Part shown: positions 50,717-58,934 of the stretch, piece by piece | How the letters are laid out: each line of letters begins with the position of its first letter | Position numbering within the stretch: position 1 is the first letter of the stretch | Assembly (NCBI GenBank): GCA_902762655.1 | Contig: CACWOZ010000007.1 | Span: 27,617 to 91,616, forward strand | Direction: 5' to 3' | Length of the DNA stretch: 64,000 bases | Source of the DNA: an uncultured Bacteroidia bacterium | GTDB taxonomy: Bacteria; Bacteroidota; Bacteroidia; Bacteroidales; UBA932 | The notes under the pieces: generated by a model | Told to the model about the DNA's origin: nothing | Database searches by the model: none | What the model saw: only the letters and a program-made list of their open reading frames with translations | Position numbers and translations under genes: made by a program

Positions 50717-51709
50717 ATGGAAAGTGTAAACATCAAGGAATTGAACGACCGCATCCAGCAGGAAAGCGGATTCGTCGATCTCCTTTCTCTCGAGATGGGC
50801 AAGGTGATCGTGGGCCAGAAGCATCTGGTGGAGAATCTGATGATAGCCCTTCTCGCCAACGGACACATCCTCCTCGAAGGTATGCCCGGACTCGCCAAAA
50901 CATTGGCTATCAGCACATTGAGCAAGGCTATAAATGCCAAGTTCAGCCGCATCCAGTTCACCCCGGACCTCCTGCCTGCCGACGTATCCGGCACCCTCAT
51001 CTACTCTCAGAAGAAGGAAGAGTTCGAGGTGCGCAAGGGCCCCGTCTTTGCCAACTTCGTGCTGGCCGATGAAATCAACCGCGCCCCGGCAAAGGTGCAG
51101 TCCGCATTGCTCGAGGCTATGCAGGAAAGGCAGGTCACCATAGGCGACCAGACCTTCGCCCTGCCCGAGCCCTTCCTCGTGATGGCCACCCAGAACCCCG
51201 TGGAGCAGGAGGGAACCTATCCTCTGCCCGAGGCCCAGGTCGACCGTTTCATGCTGAAGGTGCTGGTGGACTATCCGAAGAAGGAAGAGGAAAAACTCAT
51301 CATCCGCATGAACAATACCGGAGAGTTCCCCAAACCCAACCCCGTCGTCAATCCCGAAGACATCATCCGCGCCCGTGACATAGTTCGCGAGGTGTACATG
51401 GACGAAAAGATCGAGCGCTACATAATAGATATAGTTTTTGCCACCCGCACTCCCGGGGAATACGGCCTCAAGGGCCTGAAAGACCTTATCTCCTACGGAG
51501 GATCCCCCCGCGCCAGCATTAGCCTGAGCGCTGCCGCCAAGGCCTACGCCTTCATCAAGCGCAGGGGCTATGTGATTCCCGAAGATGTGCGCGCCGTCTG
51601 CCCCGAGGTGCTTCGCCACCGCATCGGCCTCACCTACGAAGCCGAAGCGGAGAATGTCACCACCGAAGAGATTATCTCGCAGGTAATCAATGCAGTGGTA
51701 GTTCCGTAA
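50717..51709 (+). CDS. MoxR-family AAA+ ATPase of the Bat operon
   Basis: 330 residues. Walker A EGMPGLAKTLAI, Walker B VLADEINRAPAKVQSALLEA, sensor 1 ATQNPVEQEGTYPLPEAQ and the following DRFMLKV are the MoxR subgroup pattern. MoxR ATPases act as chaperones for VWA proteins, here encoded downstream. Only 24 nt separate its ATG from that of divergent truA, so its promoter probably lies within truA. Its stop overlaps the DUF58 start by one base. Confidence 0.94.
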   Translation: MESVNIKELNDRIQQESGFVDLLSLEMGKVIVGQKHLVENLMIALLANGHILLEGMPGLAKTLAISTLSKAINAKFSRIQFTPDLLPADVSGTLIYSQKKEEFEVRKGPVFANFVLADEINRAPAKVQSALLEAMQERQVTIGDQTFALPEPFLVMATQNPVEQEGTYPLPEAQVDRFMLKVLVDYPKKEEEKLIIRMNNTGEFPKPNPVVNPEDIIRARDIVREVYMDEKIERYIIDIVFATRTPGEYGLKGLKDLISYGGSPRASISLSAAAKAYAFIKRRGYVIPEDVRAVCPEVLRHRIGLTYEAEAENVTTEEIISQVINAVVVP

Positions 51710-52590
51710 TGACACCGGAAGAATTAATAAAGAAGGTCCGGAAGATAGAGATCCGCACCAAGGCCCTCTCCCACCAGATTTTCGCGGGAGAGTACCACTC
51801 TGCATTCAAGGGCAGGGGTATGGCCTTCAGCGAGGTGCGTGAATACCAGTACGGCGATGACGTCCGCAACATGGACTGGAACGTGACCGCGCGCCTGCAC
51901 TCTCCATATGTGAAGGTGTTCGAGGAGGAGCGCGAGATGACGGTCGTGCTGCTGGTGGACGTGAGCCGCTCCGGGCTCTTCGGCACGCAGGTCCGCACGA
52001 AGCGAGAACTCCTTGCGGAGATAGCGGCCGTGCTGAGTTTCAGCGCCATACTGAATAACGACAAGGTAGGAGCACTCTTCTTCAGCGACCGCATAGAAAA
52101 GTTCATCCCCCCGAAAAAGGGCCGCAGCCATCTCCTGCATATAATCAGGGAGATGCTCGAACTGGAGCCTTCCTCCGACGGCACCGACATCGGTGCCGCG
52201 TTGCAGTTCCTGACGGGAGCCATCAAGAAGAAGTGCACGGCCTTCCTGCTGAGTGACATGCTGGATGCCGATGCTTCCGGAAAGCCCCGCTACGAAGATG
52301 CGTTGAAGGTGGCCGCCGGCCGCCACGACCTGTCCGTAATCAAGGTGTGCGACCCGAGGGAACGCAGCCTCGCGCCGGTAGGCCTAATCAATGTGAAAGA
52401 CAGCGAGACGGGGCGCTCCGCCTGGGTGAACACCGGCAGTGCCTCCATGCGGCGGGCCTATTCGCAGTGGTTCAGTACTTTGGCCGCGGCCGAGCAGCAG
52501 CTGTTCAACCGATATAAGATAGGGAGCGTGGAGATATCCACCGACGCCGACTACGTCCGTTCCCTTATGAGTTTCTTTGCTAAACGATGA
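51709..52590 (+). CDS. DUF58 protein of the Bat operon
   Basis: 293 residues. GRGMAFSEVREYQYGDDVRN and DWNVTARLHSPYVKVFEEER are the DUF58 signature; a VWA-like stretch VVLLVDVSRSGLFG with a DxSxS MIDAS form follows. Cytoplasmic. DUF58 proteins always accompany MoxR and are thought to be its clients or adaptors in assembling the membrane VWA complex. One-base overlap upstream and ATGA overlap downstream. Confidence 0.92.
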   Translation: MTPEELIKKVRKIEIRTKALSHQIFAGEYHSAFKGRGMAFSEVREYQYGDDVRNMDWNVTARLHSPYVKVFEEEREMTVVLLVDVSRSGLFGTQVRTKRELLAEIAAVLSFSAILNNDKVGALFFSDRIEKFIPPKKGRSHLLHIIREMLELEPSSDGTDIGAALQFLTGAIKKKCTAFLLSDMLDADASGKPRYEDALKVAAGRHDLSVIKVCDPRERSLAPVGLINVKDSETGRSAWVNTGSASMRRAYSQWFSTLAAAEQQLFNRYKIGSVEISTDADYVRSLMSFFAKR

Positions 52591-53528
52591 ATATCCTTGC
52601 AAGCATACTGGTGGTCTTTCTGGAGATCGTACCCCAAGGGGACGCGTTCATGCGGCCCATGCAGAAACGCGACTCCATCTACGTGGGAGACCGCCTGGAA
52701 TATGGATTCGAACTGAACGACGTGAAAAAGGGCACCGTCTTCTCCCTGCAGGACTTCAAATCTCTACCTGCGGATACCCTTGCCCTGGTGAGGGACTGGA
52801 AGGTGGATACCTTGAAATTCCGCCGCCGCCAGGGCCTTATGGACATCCGCGGAAGCGTAGTGCTGGCACCATTCGAAGAGGGTGATTTCCATCTGCCGCC
52901 AATGCTCGTGCAGCGCCAGTTGGATGGGAAGATAGATACTCTCCGCTTCGAGACGCCCGAATTCCATGTAGCCGAATTCCCCCTGGATTCCGCGAGGCTG
53001 GCGGAGAATGCCCTTGCGCCGCTCGCACGCTATCCTCTTACCTACGCGGAACTCTTCCCCTGGCTGGCCGGAGCGGATATCCTGCTGATAGCCTTGATAG
53101 TAGCGATCGTACTTTGGAGGCGCAGAGCCCGTCGAGAAGAGGAAAAACCTTCTGAGCCGGCACATATCACCGCACTGCGGAAACTCGACACCTATCGTGG
53201 GAACCAGTATTGGGCCCCCGAGAAGCAGAAGGGCTTCTATTCCGGGGTGACGGACGCCCTCAAGAACTATATAGAATCGCGCTTCGGAGTAGATGCTCCT
53301 GAGATGACGACCGCCGAAGTCTTCGATGCCCTAAAGGGCGACAAGGATATCAGCCCGGAACTTTTCGGGGAGACCCGGGAACTGTTCGAGACGGCCGATT
53401 TCGTGAAGTTCGCGAAGCATACCGCCCCGGACGATTATAACGCGAAAGTGGTGCCCATTGCGGTGAAGTTCGTCACGGACACCTACCGCACTACGCTTGA
53501 GGAGGAGCAGGAAAAGGATGTTCTTTGA
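52587..53528 (+). CDS. Single-pass membrane protein of the Bat operon (DUF4381-like position)
   Basis: 313 residues. A short N-terminal hydrophobic stretch (ILASILVVFLEIVPQGDAF) may be a signal peptide. Residues ~20-150 are beta-rich and probably periplasmic; a TM helix lies at about 160-180 (ILLIALIVAIVLWRRRARRE), and the C-terminal cytoplasmic part (YSGVTDALKNYIESRFGVDA, MTTAEVFDAL) resembles the cytoplasmic helical domain seen in BatD-like proteins. Found between DUF58 and BatA in Bacteroidales. Exact role unknown. Overlaps batA by 11 nt. Confidence 0.7.
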   Translation: MNILASILVVFLEIVPQGDAFMRPMQKRDSIYVGDRLEYGFELNDVKKGTVFSLQDFKSLPADTLALVRDWKVDTLKFRRRQGLMDIRGSVVLAPFEEGDFHLPPMLVQRQLDGKIDTLRFETPEFHVAEFPLDSARLAENALAPLARYPLTYAELFPWLAGADILLIALIVAIVLWRRRARREEEKPSEPAHITALRKLDTYRGNQYWAPEKQKGFYSGVTDALKNYIESRFGVDAPEMTTAEVFDALKGDKDISPELFGETRELFETADFVKFAKHTAPDDYNAKVVPIAVKFVTDTYRTTLEEEQEKDVL

Positions 53529-54501
53529 GTACCCCAAACTTCTGTGGCTGCTGTTGATTCCGCTGCTGCTCGTAGCCCACTACCTCTGGCAGGAACTGGG
53601 AGGCAGAAGGCCTCATATGCGCGTATCCTCCCTGCTGCCATGGCTCGCCGGAGGGAAGTCTGCGCTGGCATGGCTCCGGCACCTGCCCTTCATTCTCCGC
53701 ATCGCGGCCCTCTGCCTCATAATCGTCGCCATCGCCAGGCCTCGCTCATCTACCGAAACCGAGAAGGTGGACACCGAAGGCATCGATATAGTGTTCGCGA
53801 TGGACGTGTCGACGAGTATGCTGGCCCGCGACTTCAATCCGGACCGCATCAGCGCGGCAAAGGACATCGCGGTGGAGTTCATCGCCCAGAGGCCTTCGGA
53901 CCGCATGGGAATCGTGGTGTTCGCCGGTGAGAGCTACACGCAGTGCCCTCTGACCACCGACCGCGCCACCCTCATCAACCTGATGAAGGATGTGCAGACC
54001 GACCTGATCGAGGACGGCACCGCGATAGGCAACGGACTTGCTACCGCTGTGGCGCGCATGATGGATTCCGATGCGAAGAGCAGGGTGGTGATCCTGCTTA
54101 CGGACGGCGTGAACAACAGGGGAGAGATCGCCCCGGCCACCGCCGCCGAAATTGCGAAGACTTACGGCGTACGCGTTTACACGATAGGACTCGGAACGCA
54201 GGGGGAGGCTCCCTATCCGGTGATGACGCCCTGGGGTGTGGAGGTTCGCAAGATGCCGGTGGAGATAGATGAGGCCCTGCTGAAGAGTGTGGCGGAGGCC
54301 ACCGGAGGCCGGTATTTCCGTGCCACCGACAACACCAAACTGGCCGAAATCTATTCCGAAATCAATCAGATGGAGAAGGTCCGCACCACCGTGGACAGTT
54401 TCCCTGTATATAAAGAACTGTTCGGGAAGTATGCGTTGTGGGCACTTGTATGCCTGCTGCTCGAACTTGCCCTGACCCTTTTGTCGAGGAGGTTGCCGTA
54501 A
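53518..54501 (+). CDS. batA: BatA, VWA-domain membrane protein
   Basis: 327 residues from ATG 53518. FFEYPKLLWLLLIPLLLVAH and HLPFILRIAALCLIIVAIAR are two N-terminal TM helices (BatA N-terminal domain); the VWA domain has MDVSTSMLARDFNPDRI (MIDAS DxSxS) and later LLTDGVNNRGEI; a C-terminal TM helix ends the protein. Bat proteins contribute to oxygen tolerance in Bacteroides fragilis and form a membrane complex with BatB. The stop overlaps batB's ATG by one base. Confidence 0.93.
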   Translation: MFFEYPKLLWLLLIPLLLVAHYLWQELGGRRPHMRVSSLLPWLAGGKSALAWLRHLPFILRIAALCLIIVAIARPRSSTETEKVDTEGIDIVFAMDVSTSMLARDFNPDRISAAKDIAVEFIAQRPSDRMGIVVFAGESYTQCPLTTDRATLINLMKDVQTDLIEDGTAIGNGLATAVARMMDSDAKSRVVILLTDGVNNRGEIAPATAAEIAKTYGVRVYTIGLGTQGEAPYPVMTPWGVEVRKMPVEIDEALLKSVAEATGGRYFRATDNTKLAEIYSEINQMEKVRTTVDSFPVYKELFGKYALWALVCLLLELALTLLSRRLP

Positions 54502-55499
54502 TGCTGATATTCGCTAATCATCAATATTTGCTCCTGCTGGTCCTGGTGCCGCTGCTGCCGCTCCTGTACGGGCTCTCTCGCTGGCTCAGGAAGCGGAGGA
54601 TAAGCAAGTTCGGCGATCCGGAACTCGTGAATGTCCTTATGCCTTCGTGGTCCGGCGCCAAGGGCTGGGTGAGGCTGGTGCTTTTCGATCTTGCTTTCCT
54701 GTCTTTCGTGGTAGGTATGGCCCGTCCTCAGATGGGTGCCAAACTCCAGGAGAAGGAGACCAAGGGCGCCGAGATCATGATCTGCCTCGACGTGTCCAAT
54801 TCGATGCTGGCGAAGGACTATTCCCCGAACCGTCTGGAAAGGGCAAAACTCGCCATTTCCCGCATCACTGACAAGTTGCAGGGGGACCGCATAGGGCTGA
54901 TCATCTTCGCGGGTACGTCCTTCGTACAACTGCCTATTACCAACGATTACGTTTCGGCCAAGATGTTCCTCGGGAGCATCAGCACGGAGTCTATTCCGGT
55001 GCAGGGGACGGCCATAGGCGATGCGGTGCTGACCGCCGCACGCGGGTTCAGCGCCCAGAGCGAGAAAAGCCGTGCGATCATTGTGATCACGGATGGCGAA
55101 AATCATGAAGACGACCCTGTGGATGCGGCTAAGCAGGCCGCAGAACTGGGGATAAAGGTATATACGATAGGAGTCGGGTCGCTCCGGGGCGAACCCATCC
55201 CCATGGACGGGGACCTGCTGAAGGATAAGGACGGCAACATCGTGGTGACGCGCCTGGACGAGGGTACGTTGCAGAAGATGGCTGAAGTCGGAGGGGGAGC
55301 ATACGTGCATGCGGGCAACGAAGAGTTCGGCCTGAATCCTATAATCAACGATATAAACAGGATGGAGGAGGAATACTTCAAGTCGATGGTGTTCGAGGAG
55401 TATGATGAGTTGTACATGTATTTCTTCGCCGTTGCGCTGGCCCTTCTCGTGCTGGAGATGCTGATAGGTGCAAGGCGCTGGAAAAGGAGTTTGTTCTGA
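54501..55499 (+). CDS. batB: BatB, VWA-domain membrane protein
   Basis: 332 residues from ATG 54501; a longer frame from 54438 would overlap batA needlessly. Same plan as BatA: N-terminal TM helices (FANHQYLLLLVLVPLLPLLY), VWA domain with CLDVSNSMLAKDYSPNRLER and a C-terminal TM helix (MYFFAVALALLVLEMLIGA). In place of TDG the third MIDAS segment is VITDGENHEDDP. Pairs with BatA. One-base overlaps on both sides. Confidence 0.93.
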   Translation: MLIFANHQYLLLLVLVPLLPLLYGLSRWLRKRRISKFGDPELVNVLMPSWSGAKGWVRLVLFDLAFLSFVVGMARPQMGAKLQEKETKGAEIMICLDVSNSMLAKDYSPNRLERAKLAISRITDKLQGDRIGLIIFAGTSFVQLPITNDYVSAKMFLGSISTESIPVQGTAIGDAVLTAARGFSAQSEKSRAIIVITDGENHEDDPVDAAKQAAELGIKVYTIGVGSLRGEPIPMDGDLLKDKDGNIVVTRLDEGTLQKMAEVGGGAYVHAGNEEFGLNPIINDINRMEEEYFKSMVFEEYDELYMYFFAVALALLVLEMLIGARRWKRSLF

Positions 55500-56215
55500 T
55501 GAAAAGACTGATAGTCATAATGCTGATTTTGAGCGCATTACCTATGTCGGCGCAGGTCGACAGGAAGGAGGTGCGTGCGGGTAACAGGGCTTTCCGCAAG
55601 GGAGATGCCGCAACGGCCGAACTTGAATACAGGAAGGCTGTGGCGAAGGACAGCACTTCGGTTGCCGGATTGAACAACCTCGGCGTGGTGCTGAGCGGCA
55701 AAGGCGACAAGCAGGGGGCCGCGGAGTCTTTCGGCAAGGCTCTCAAGTCGTCCACCACTCCTCAGGATCTGATCCGCAGCTCCTTCAATCTGGGGACAGT
55801 CGCGATAGATACCCAGAACTGGCAGGAGGCCGTCAAAGATTTCCGGAACGTGCTGCTGATGGATCCGGAAAATATGGTCGCCAAGGAGCGTTACACTTAC
55901 GCCAAGAAGATGCTGCAGAACCAGCAGCAGGACCAGGACCAGAATCAGCAGCAGAACCAGAATCAGGACCAGGACCAGGACCAGAACCAGGATCAACAAA
56001 AAGACCAGAACCAACAGGACCAGCAGGATCAACAGAATCAGAATCAGGATCAGGATCAAAAGCAGGACCAGCCCCAGCCCCGCCAGCAGATATCTCCCCA
56101 GCAGGCACAGCAGATGCTGCAGGCCGTGCAGTCCAAGGAGAAGGAAACCCAGGACAAGGTGAACAAGGAAAAGGCGGCCTTGCTGAAATCCCGCCAGAAA
56201 GAGAAGAATTGGTAG
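55499..56215 (+). CDS. batC: BatC, TPR protein with Gln/Asp/Asn-rich tail
   Basis: 238 residues. Signal peptide MKRLIVIMLILSALPMSAQ, TPR repeats at about 25-135 (GNRAFRKGDAATAELEYRKA, then QNWQEAVKDFRNVLLMDPEN), and a striking 60-residue stretch made almost only of Gln, Asp, Asn and Lys (encoded at about 55920-56080). Periplasmic. BatC-type proteins are expected to contact BatA/B. The tail is compositionally biased and probably disordered; the coding DNA is a run of imperfect CAG/GAC/AAT triplets prone to slippage. Confidence 0.9.
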   Translation: MKRLIVIMLILSALPMSAQVDRKEVRAGNRAFRKGDAATAELEYRKAVAKDSTSVAGLNNLGVVLSGKGDKQGAAESFGKALKSSTTPQDLIRSSFNLGTVAIDTQNWQEAVKDFRNVLLMDPENMVAKERYTYAKKMLQNQQQDQDQNQQQNQNQDQDQDQNQDQQKDQNQQDQQDQQNQNQDQDQKQDQPQPRQQISPQQAQQMLQAVQSKEKETQDKVNKEKAALLKSRQKEKNW

Positions 56216-56217
56216 AA

Positions 56218-58803
56218 ATGAAGAGACTATATATCATATGTGCGTGCATGCTCGCGGCCCTTGGCCTGCGTGCACAGTCCATACGTGTCGAGGCGCCCAA
56301 TCTGGTTGCGGCCGACGAACAGTTCAACGTAACCTTCTCGGTAGAGGGGGACCATGCCGCATCCGAGTTCGAGTGGACTCCGGGGGACGGTTTCAAGCTG
56401 ATCTGGGGGCCGCAGAAGAGTACATCCACATCCATCAGCATAGTAAACGGAAAGCGCTCGAAGAGCGTCACCAACTCCTATACATATGTATTGATGCCTG
56501 CGCGCGCGGGCTCTTTCTCCCTTCCCGGGGCAACTGCCACGATTCAGGGTAAGAAGGTGAGTTCCCGCGGTTTTTCCATCGAGGTGGTGGCCGGTGGTAC
56601 GTCCGGCAGCGGCGCTGCATCTTCCGGAAGCAGCCGCCAGCAGAATCGCGGCAGCGCCTCCGAAGGCTCCATCTCTTCGGAAGATATCTACATGCGTCTG
56701 CTGGTCAGCAAGACCAGGGCCGTGGTAGGGGAGGGCATCTCCGCCACTCTCAAACTCTACCAGAGGGTGAGCATCGCCGGCTTCGAGGACGCACGTTTCC
56801 CCTCGTTCAACGGCTTCTGGACCCAGGAAATCCAGGCTCCGTCCAATATCGAGTTCAAGCGCGAGAATGTTGGCGGGGAGATCTTCAACACGGCGGTCAT
56901 CCGCAGTTGGAACCTCATCCCGCAGAAGGCGGGAAATTTCGAGATAGATCCTGCCGAACTGGTGTGCCTGGTGAATGTGAGGGCCTCGTCTTCATCTTCC
57001 GGAAGCATCTTCGACAGTTTCTTCCAGGACAGTTACAGGCAGGTGCGTAAGCGTGTAACCACCCAGCCCGTCACCCTTCATGTGTCGCCTCTGCCTGCCG
57101 GAGCTCCCGCGTCGTTCGGGGGAGGTGTCGGCAAGTTCGACATGAGGGCGGAACTGACGCGGGATTCGCTGAAGACCCATGACGCCGCATCGCTCAAAGT
57201 GACGGTGTCCGGCACCGGCAATCTGGCCCTTCTTTCCGCACCGAAGATCAACTTTCCTCCGGATTTCGAGGTCTATGATACCAAATCTTCCGACTCGGGG
57301 CGCAGCCGGGTGTTCGAATATCCTTTCATCCCCCGCAGCCATGGCGATTTCGAGATAGGGCCGGTGGAGTATAGTTATTACGATATCGCGGCCGGCCGTT
57401 ACGTCACTCTCAGTTCCGGACCGCTGCACCTTTCAGTGGCCCGCGGGGCCGAGCTGGAGAGCAGTGTGCCGGCTGGCGGACAGCTTGTGCAGAACCGCCG
57501 GGACGTGAAGGATCTCGGCAGCGATATCCGCTTCATCTCCACCAAGTTGCCTTCTTTGACCGGGGCCGGTAGTTTCTTTGTGTTTTCGCCTCTGTTCTGG
57601 GGCCTTTCCGCGCTGTTCATGCTCGCCGCGGCAGCAATTTGGTTCTTCCTCCGCATGCAGGCCGCCCGAAAGGCGGATGTTGCGGGGAGCCGTAACCGCG
57701 CAGCTACCAAGATGGCCCGCAAGCGCCTCTCCCTGGCAGGTGATTTCCTGCAGAAGAACCTCTATACCGCTTTCTACGAGGAACTGCACAAGGCCCTGCT
57801 GGGCTACATCTCGGATAAACTCAATCTCGACGCCGGCGACCTGAACAAAGACAATATCGTAGCCCGCCTTGATGCGGAGGGCGTTCCTGATGGACTGGCG
57901 GCTGAGTTCACCGGTCTGCTGGATGCCTGCGAGTATGCCCGCTACGCCCCTGATTCCGGGCACGAGGCCATGAATTCGCACTACGACAGTGCCGTTGCTG
58001 TGATCTCTGCAATAGATTCTTCCATGAAAAAGAGAAAAACTGCCGGCGGAGCCGCCCTGGCCCTGCTGCTGATACTCGTTCCGTCCGTTTCGCAAGCGGC
58101 GGATGCCTATCCGGATTCCCTGTGGAACGCCGGTGTGGCCGCATATTCCGACGGCCGCTGGGAGGATGCTTCCCAGGCCTGGTCCGCCATCGAGGACCTC
58201 GGGCTGGCTGCTCCGGAACTATATTGCAATATGGGCGATGCCTACTTCCGCCAGAGCCGTCTGGCGGAGGCTATCCTGTATTATTCGAGGGCGCTGAAGG
58301 CGGATCCTTCCTATGCCGATGCCCGCTACAATCTGGAATTCGCCAAATCGCTGACTCAGGATAAGATAGATTCCGTGCCGGAGTTTTTCCTCCGCACCTG
58401 GATGCGCCAGTTGTGCTGGATGCTGCCTTCGGATTCCTGGGCATGGCTCTCGCTGCTTTTCTTTGCAGTGATGCTCGCGATGCTGCTTCTTTTCCTGCTA
58501 TCCGGCGGGGCCGCCCGCAAATGTGGCTTCTTCGCAGGATTGGCTGCTGCCCTGCTGATGATTCTTACTCTCGTTTTCGCCTCCTGGCAGAGGCGGGACT
58601 ACTATCGCGCCGATGATGCCGTGGTGATGCGCCCGGTGGTGTCCGTGAAGAGTTCACCGTCTGATGCAGATACCAAGAATCTGTTCATCCTGCACGAAGG
58701 TACTGGTGTCGAGCTGCTTGATTCGGTGGGAGAATGGTGCAATGTACGTCTGAGCGACGGAAGAGAGGGGTGGTTGAAAAGGGAGGAGATTGACACTATT
58801 TAG
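56218..58803 (+). CDS. batD: BatD-BatE fusion protein
   Basis: 861 residues from ATG 56218. Signal peptide MKRLYIICACMLAALGLRAQ; residues ~21-450 are BatD-type beta-sandwich repeats in the periplasm; a TM helix at ~455-478 (FWGLSALFMLAAAAIWFFLR) leads to a cytoplasmic helical domain (~480-600). Then Met603 begins MKKRKTAGGAALALLLILVP ending SVSQA, an intact signal peptide of the BatE type, followed by TPR repeats (WNAGVAAYSDGRWEDASQAW), two TM helices (~740-763, 769-790) and an SH3-like domain (GTGVELLDSVGEWCNVRLSD). BatD and BatE are usually separate genes. In the fusion the former signal peptide would become a TM helix and return the chain to the periplasm. Internal initiation at 58024 could still produce free BatE. 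Confidence 0.9.
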   Translation: MKRLYIICACMLAALGLRAQSIRVEAPNLVAADEQFNVTFSVEGDHAASEFEWTPGDGFKLIWGPQKSTSTSISIVNGKRSKSVTNSYTYVLMPARAGSFSLPGATATIQGKKVSSRGFSIEVVAGGTSGSGAASSGSSRQQNRGSASEGSISSEDIYMRLLVSKTRAVVGEGISATLKLYQRVSIAGFEDARFPSFNGFWTQEIQAPSNIEFKRENVGGEIFNTAVIRSWNLIPQKAGNFEIDPAELVCLVNVRASSSSSGSIFDSFFQDSYRQVRKRVTTQPVTLHVSPLPAGAPASFGGGVGKFDMRAELTRDSLKTHDAASLKVTVSGTGNLALLSAPKINFPPDFEVYDTKSSDSGRSRVFEYPFIPRSHGDFEIGPVEYSYYDIAAGRYVTLSSGPLHLSVARGAELESSVPAGGQLVQNRRDVKDLGSDIRFISTKLPSLTGAGSFFVFSPLFWGLSALFMLAAAAIWFFLRMQAARKADVAGSRNRAATKMARKRLSLAGDFLQKNLYTAFYEELHKALLGYISDKLNLDAGDLNKDNIVARLDAEGVPDGLAAEFTGLLDACEYARYAPDSGHEAMNSHYDSAVAVISAIDSSMKKRKTAGGAALALLLILVPSVSQAADAYPDSLWNAGVAAYSDGRWEDASQAWSAIEDLGLAAPELYCNMGDAYFRQSRLAEAILYYSRALKADPSYADARYNLEFAKSLTQDKIDSVPEFFLRTWMRQLCWMLPSDSWAWLSLLFFAVMLAMLLLFLLSGGAARKCGFFAGLAAALLMILTLVFASWQRRDYYRADDAVVMRPVVSVKSSPSDADTKNLFILHEGTGVELLDSVGEWCNVRLSDGREGWLKREEIDTI

Positions 58804-58823
58804 TGTTTAGAATCGTGAATAGT

Positions 58824-58854
58824 TTTGGTTTTTACCGAAATCTTTATATATTTG
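58824..58854 (+). promoter_or_regulatory. ompA-like gene promoter (TTTG-N19-TATATTTG)
   Basis: TTTG at 58824-58827, 19-bp spacer and TATATTTG at 58847-58854 match the consensus. The 5' untranslated region would be about 75 nt, AT-rich, and ends in GTTAACTAAATAG before the ATG at 58935. In contrast to several other genes here this is a long leader, as expected for a very highly expressed porin. Confidence 0.85.
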
Positions 58855-58934
58855 CAGCGCAATTATGCCTTTGACAGTATTGATTGCCAGTTTAGTTTGT
58901 AGTTTATTTTTTAGTTAACTAAATAGAAAAAAGT

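Noticed and set aside
50693-51805. N-terminal extension of truA to 674 residues through moxR
   Set aside because: The frame stays open by chance antisense to moxR. TruA homology begins at MRYSITLSYAG (50692), just after a -7 promoter box.
55920-56080. Sequencing artefact in the CAG/GAC run of batC
   Set aside because: The frame stays open through the run and the C-terminal part joins the downstream gene with normal spacing, so the repeat appears real.
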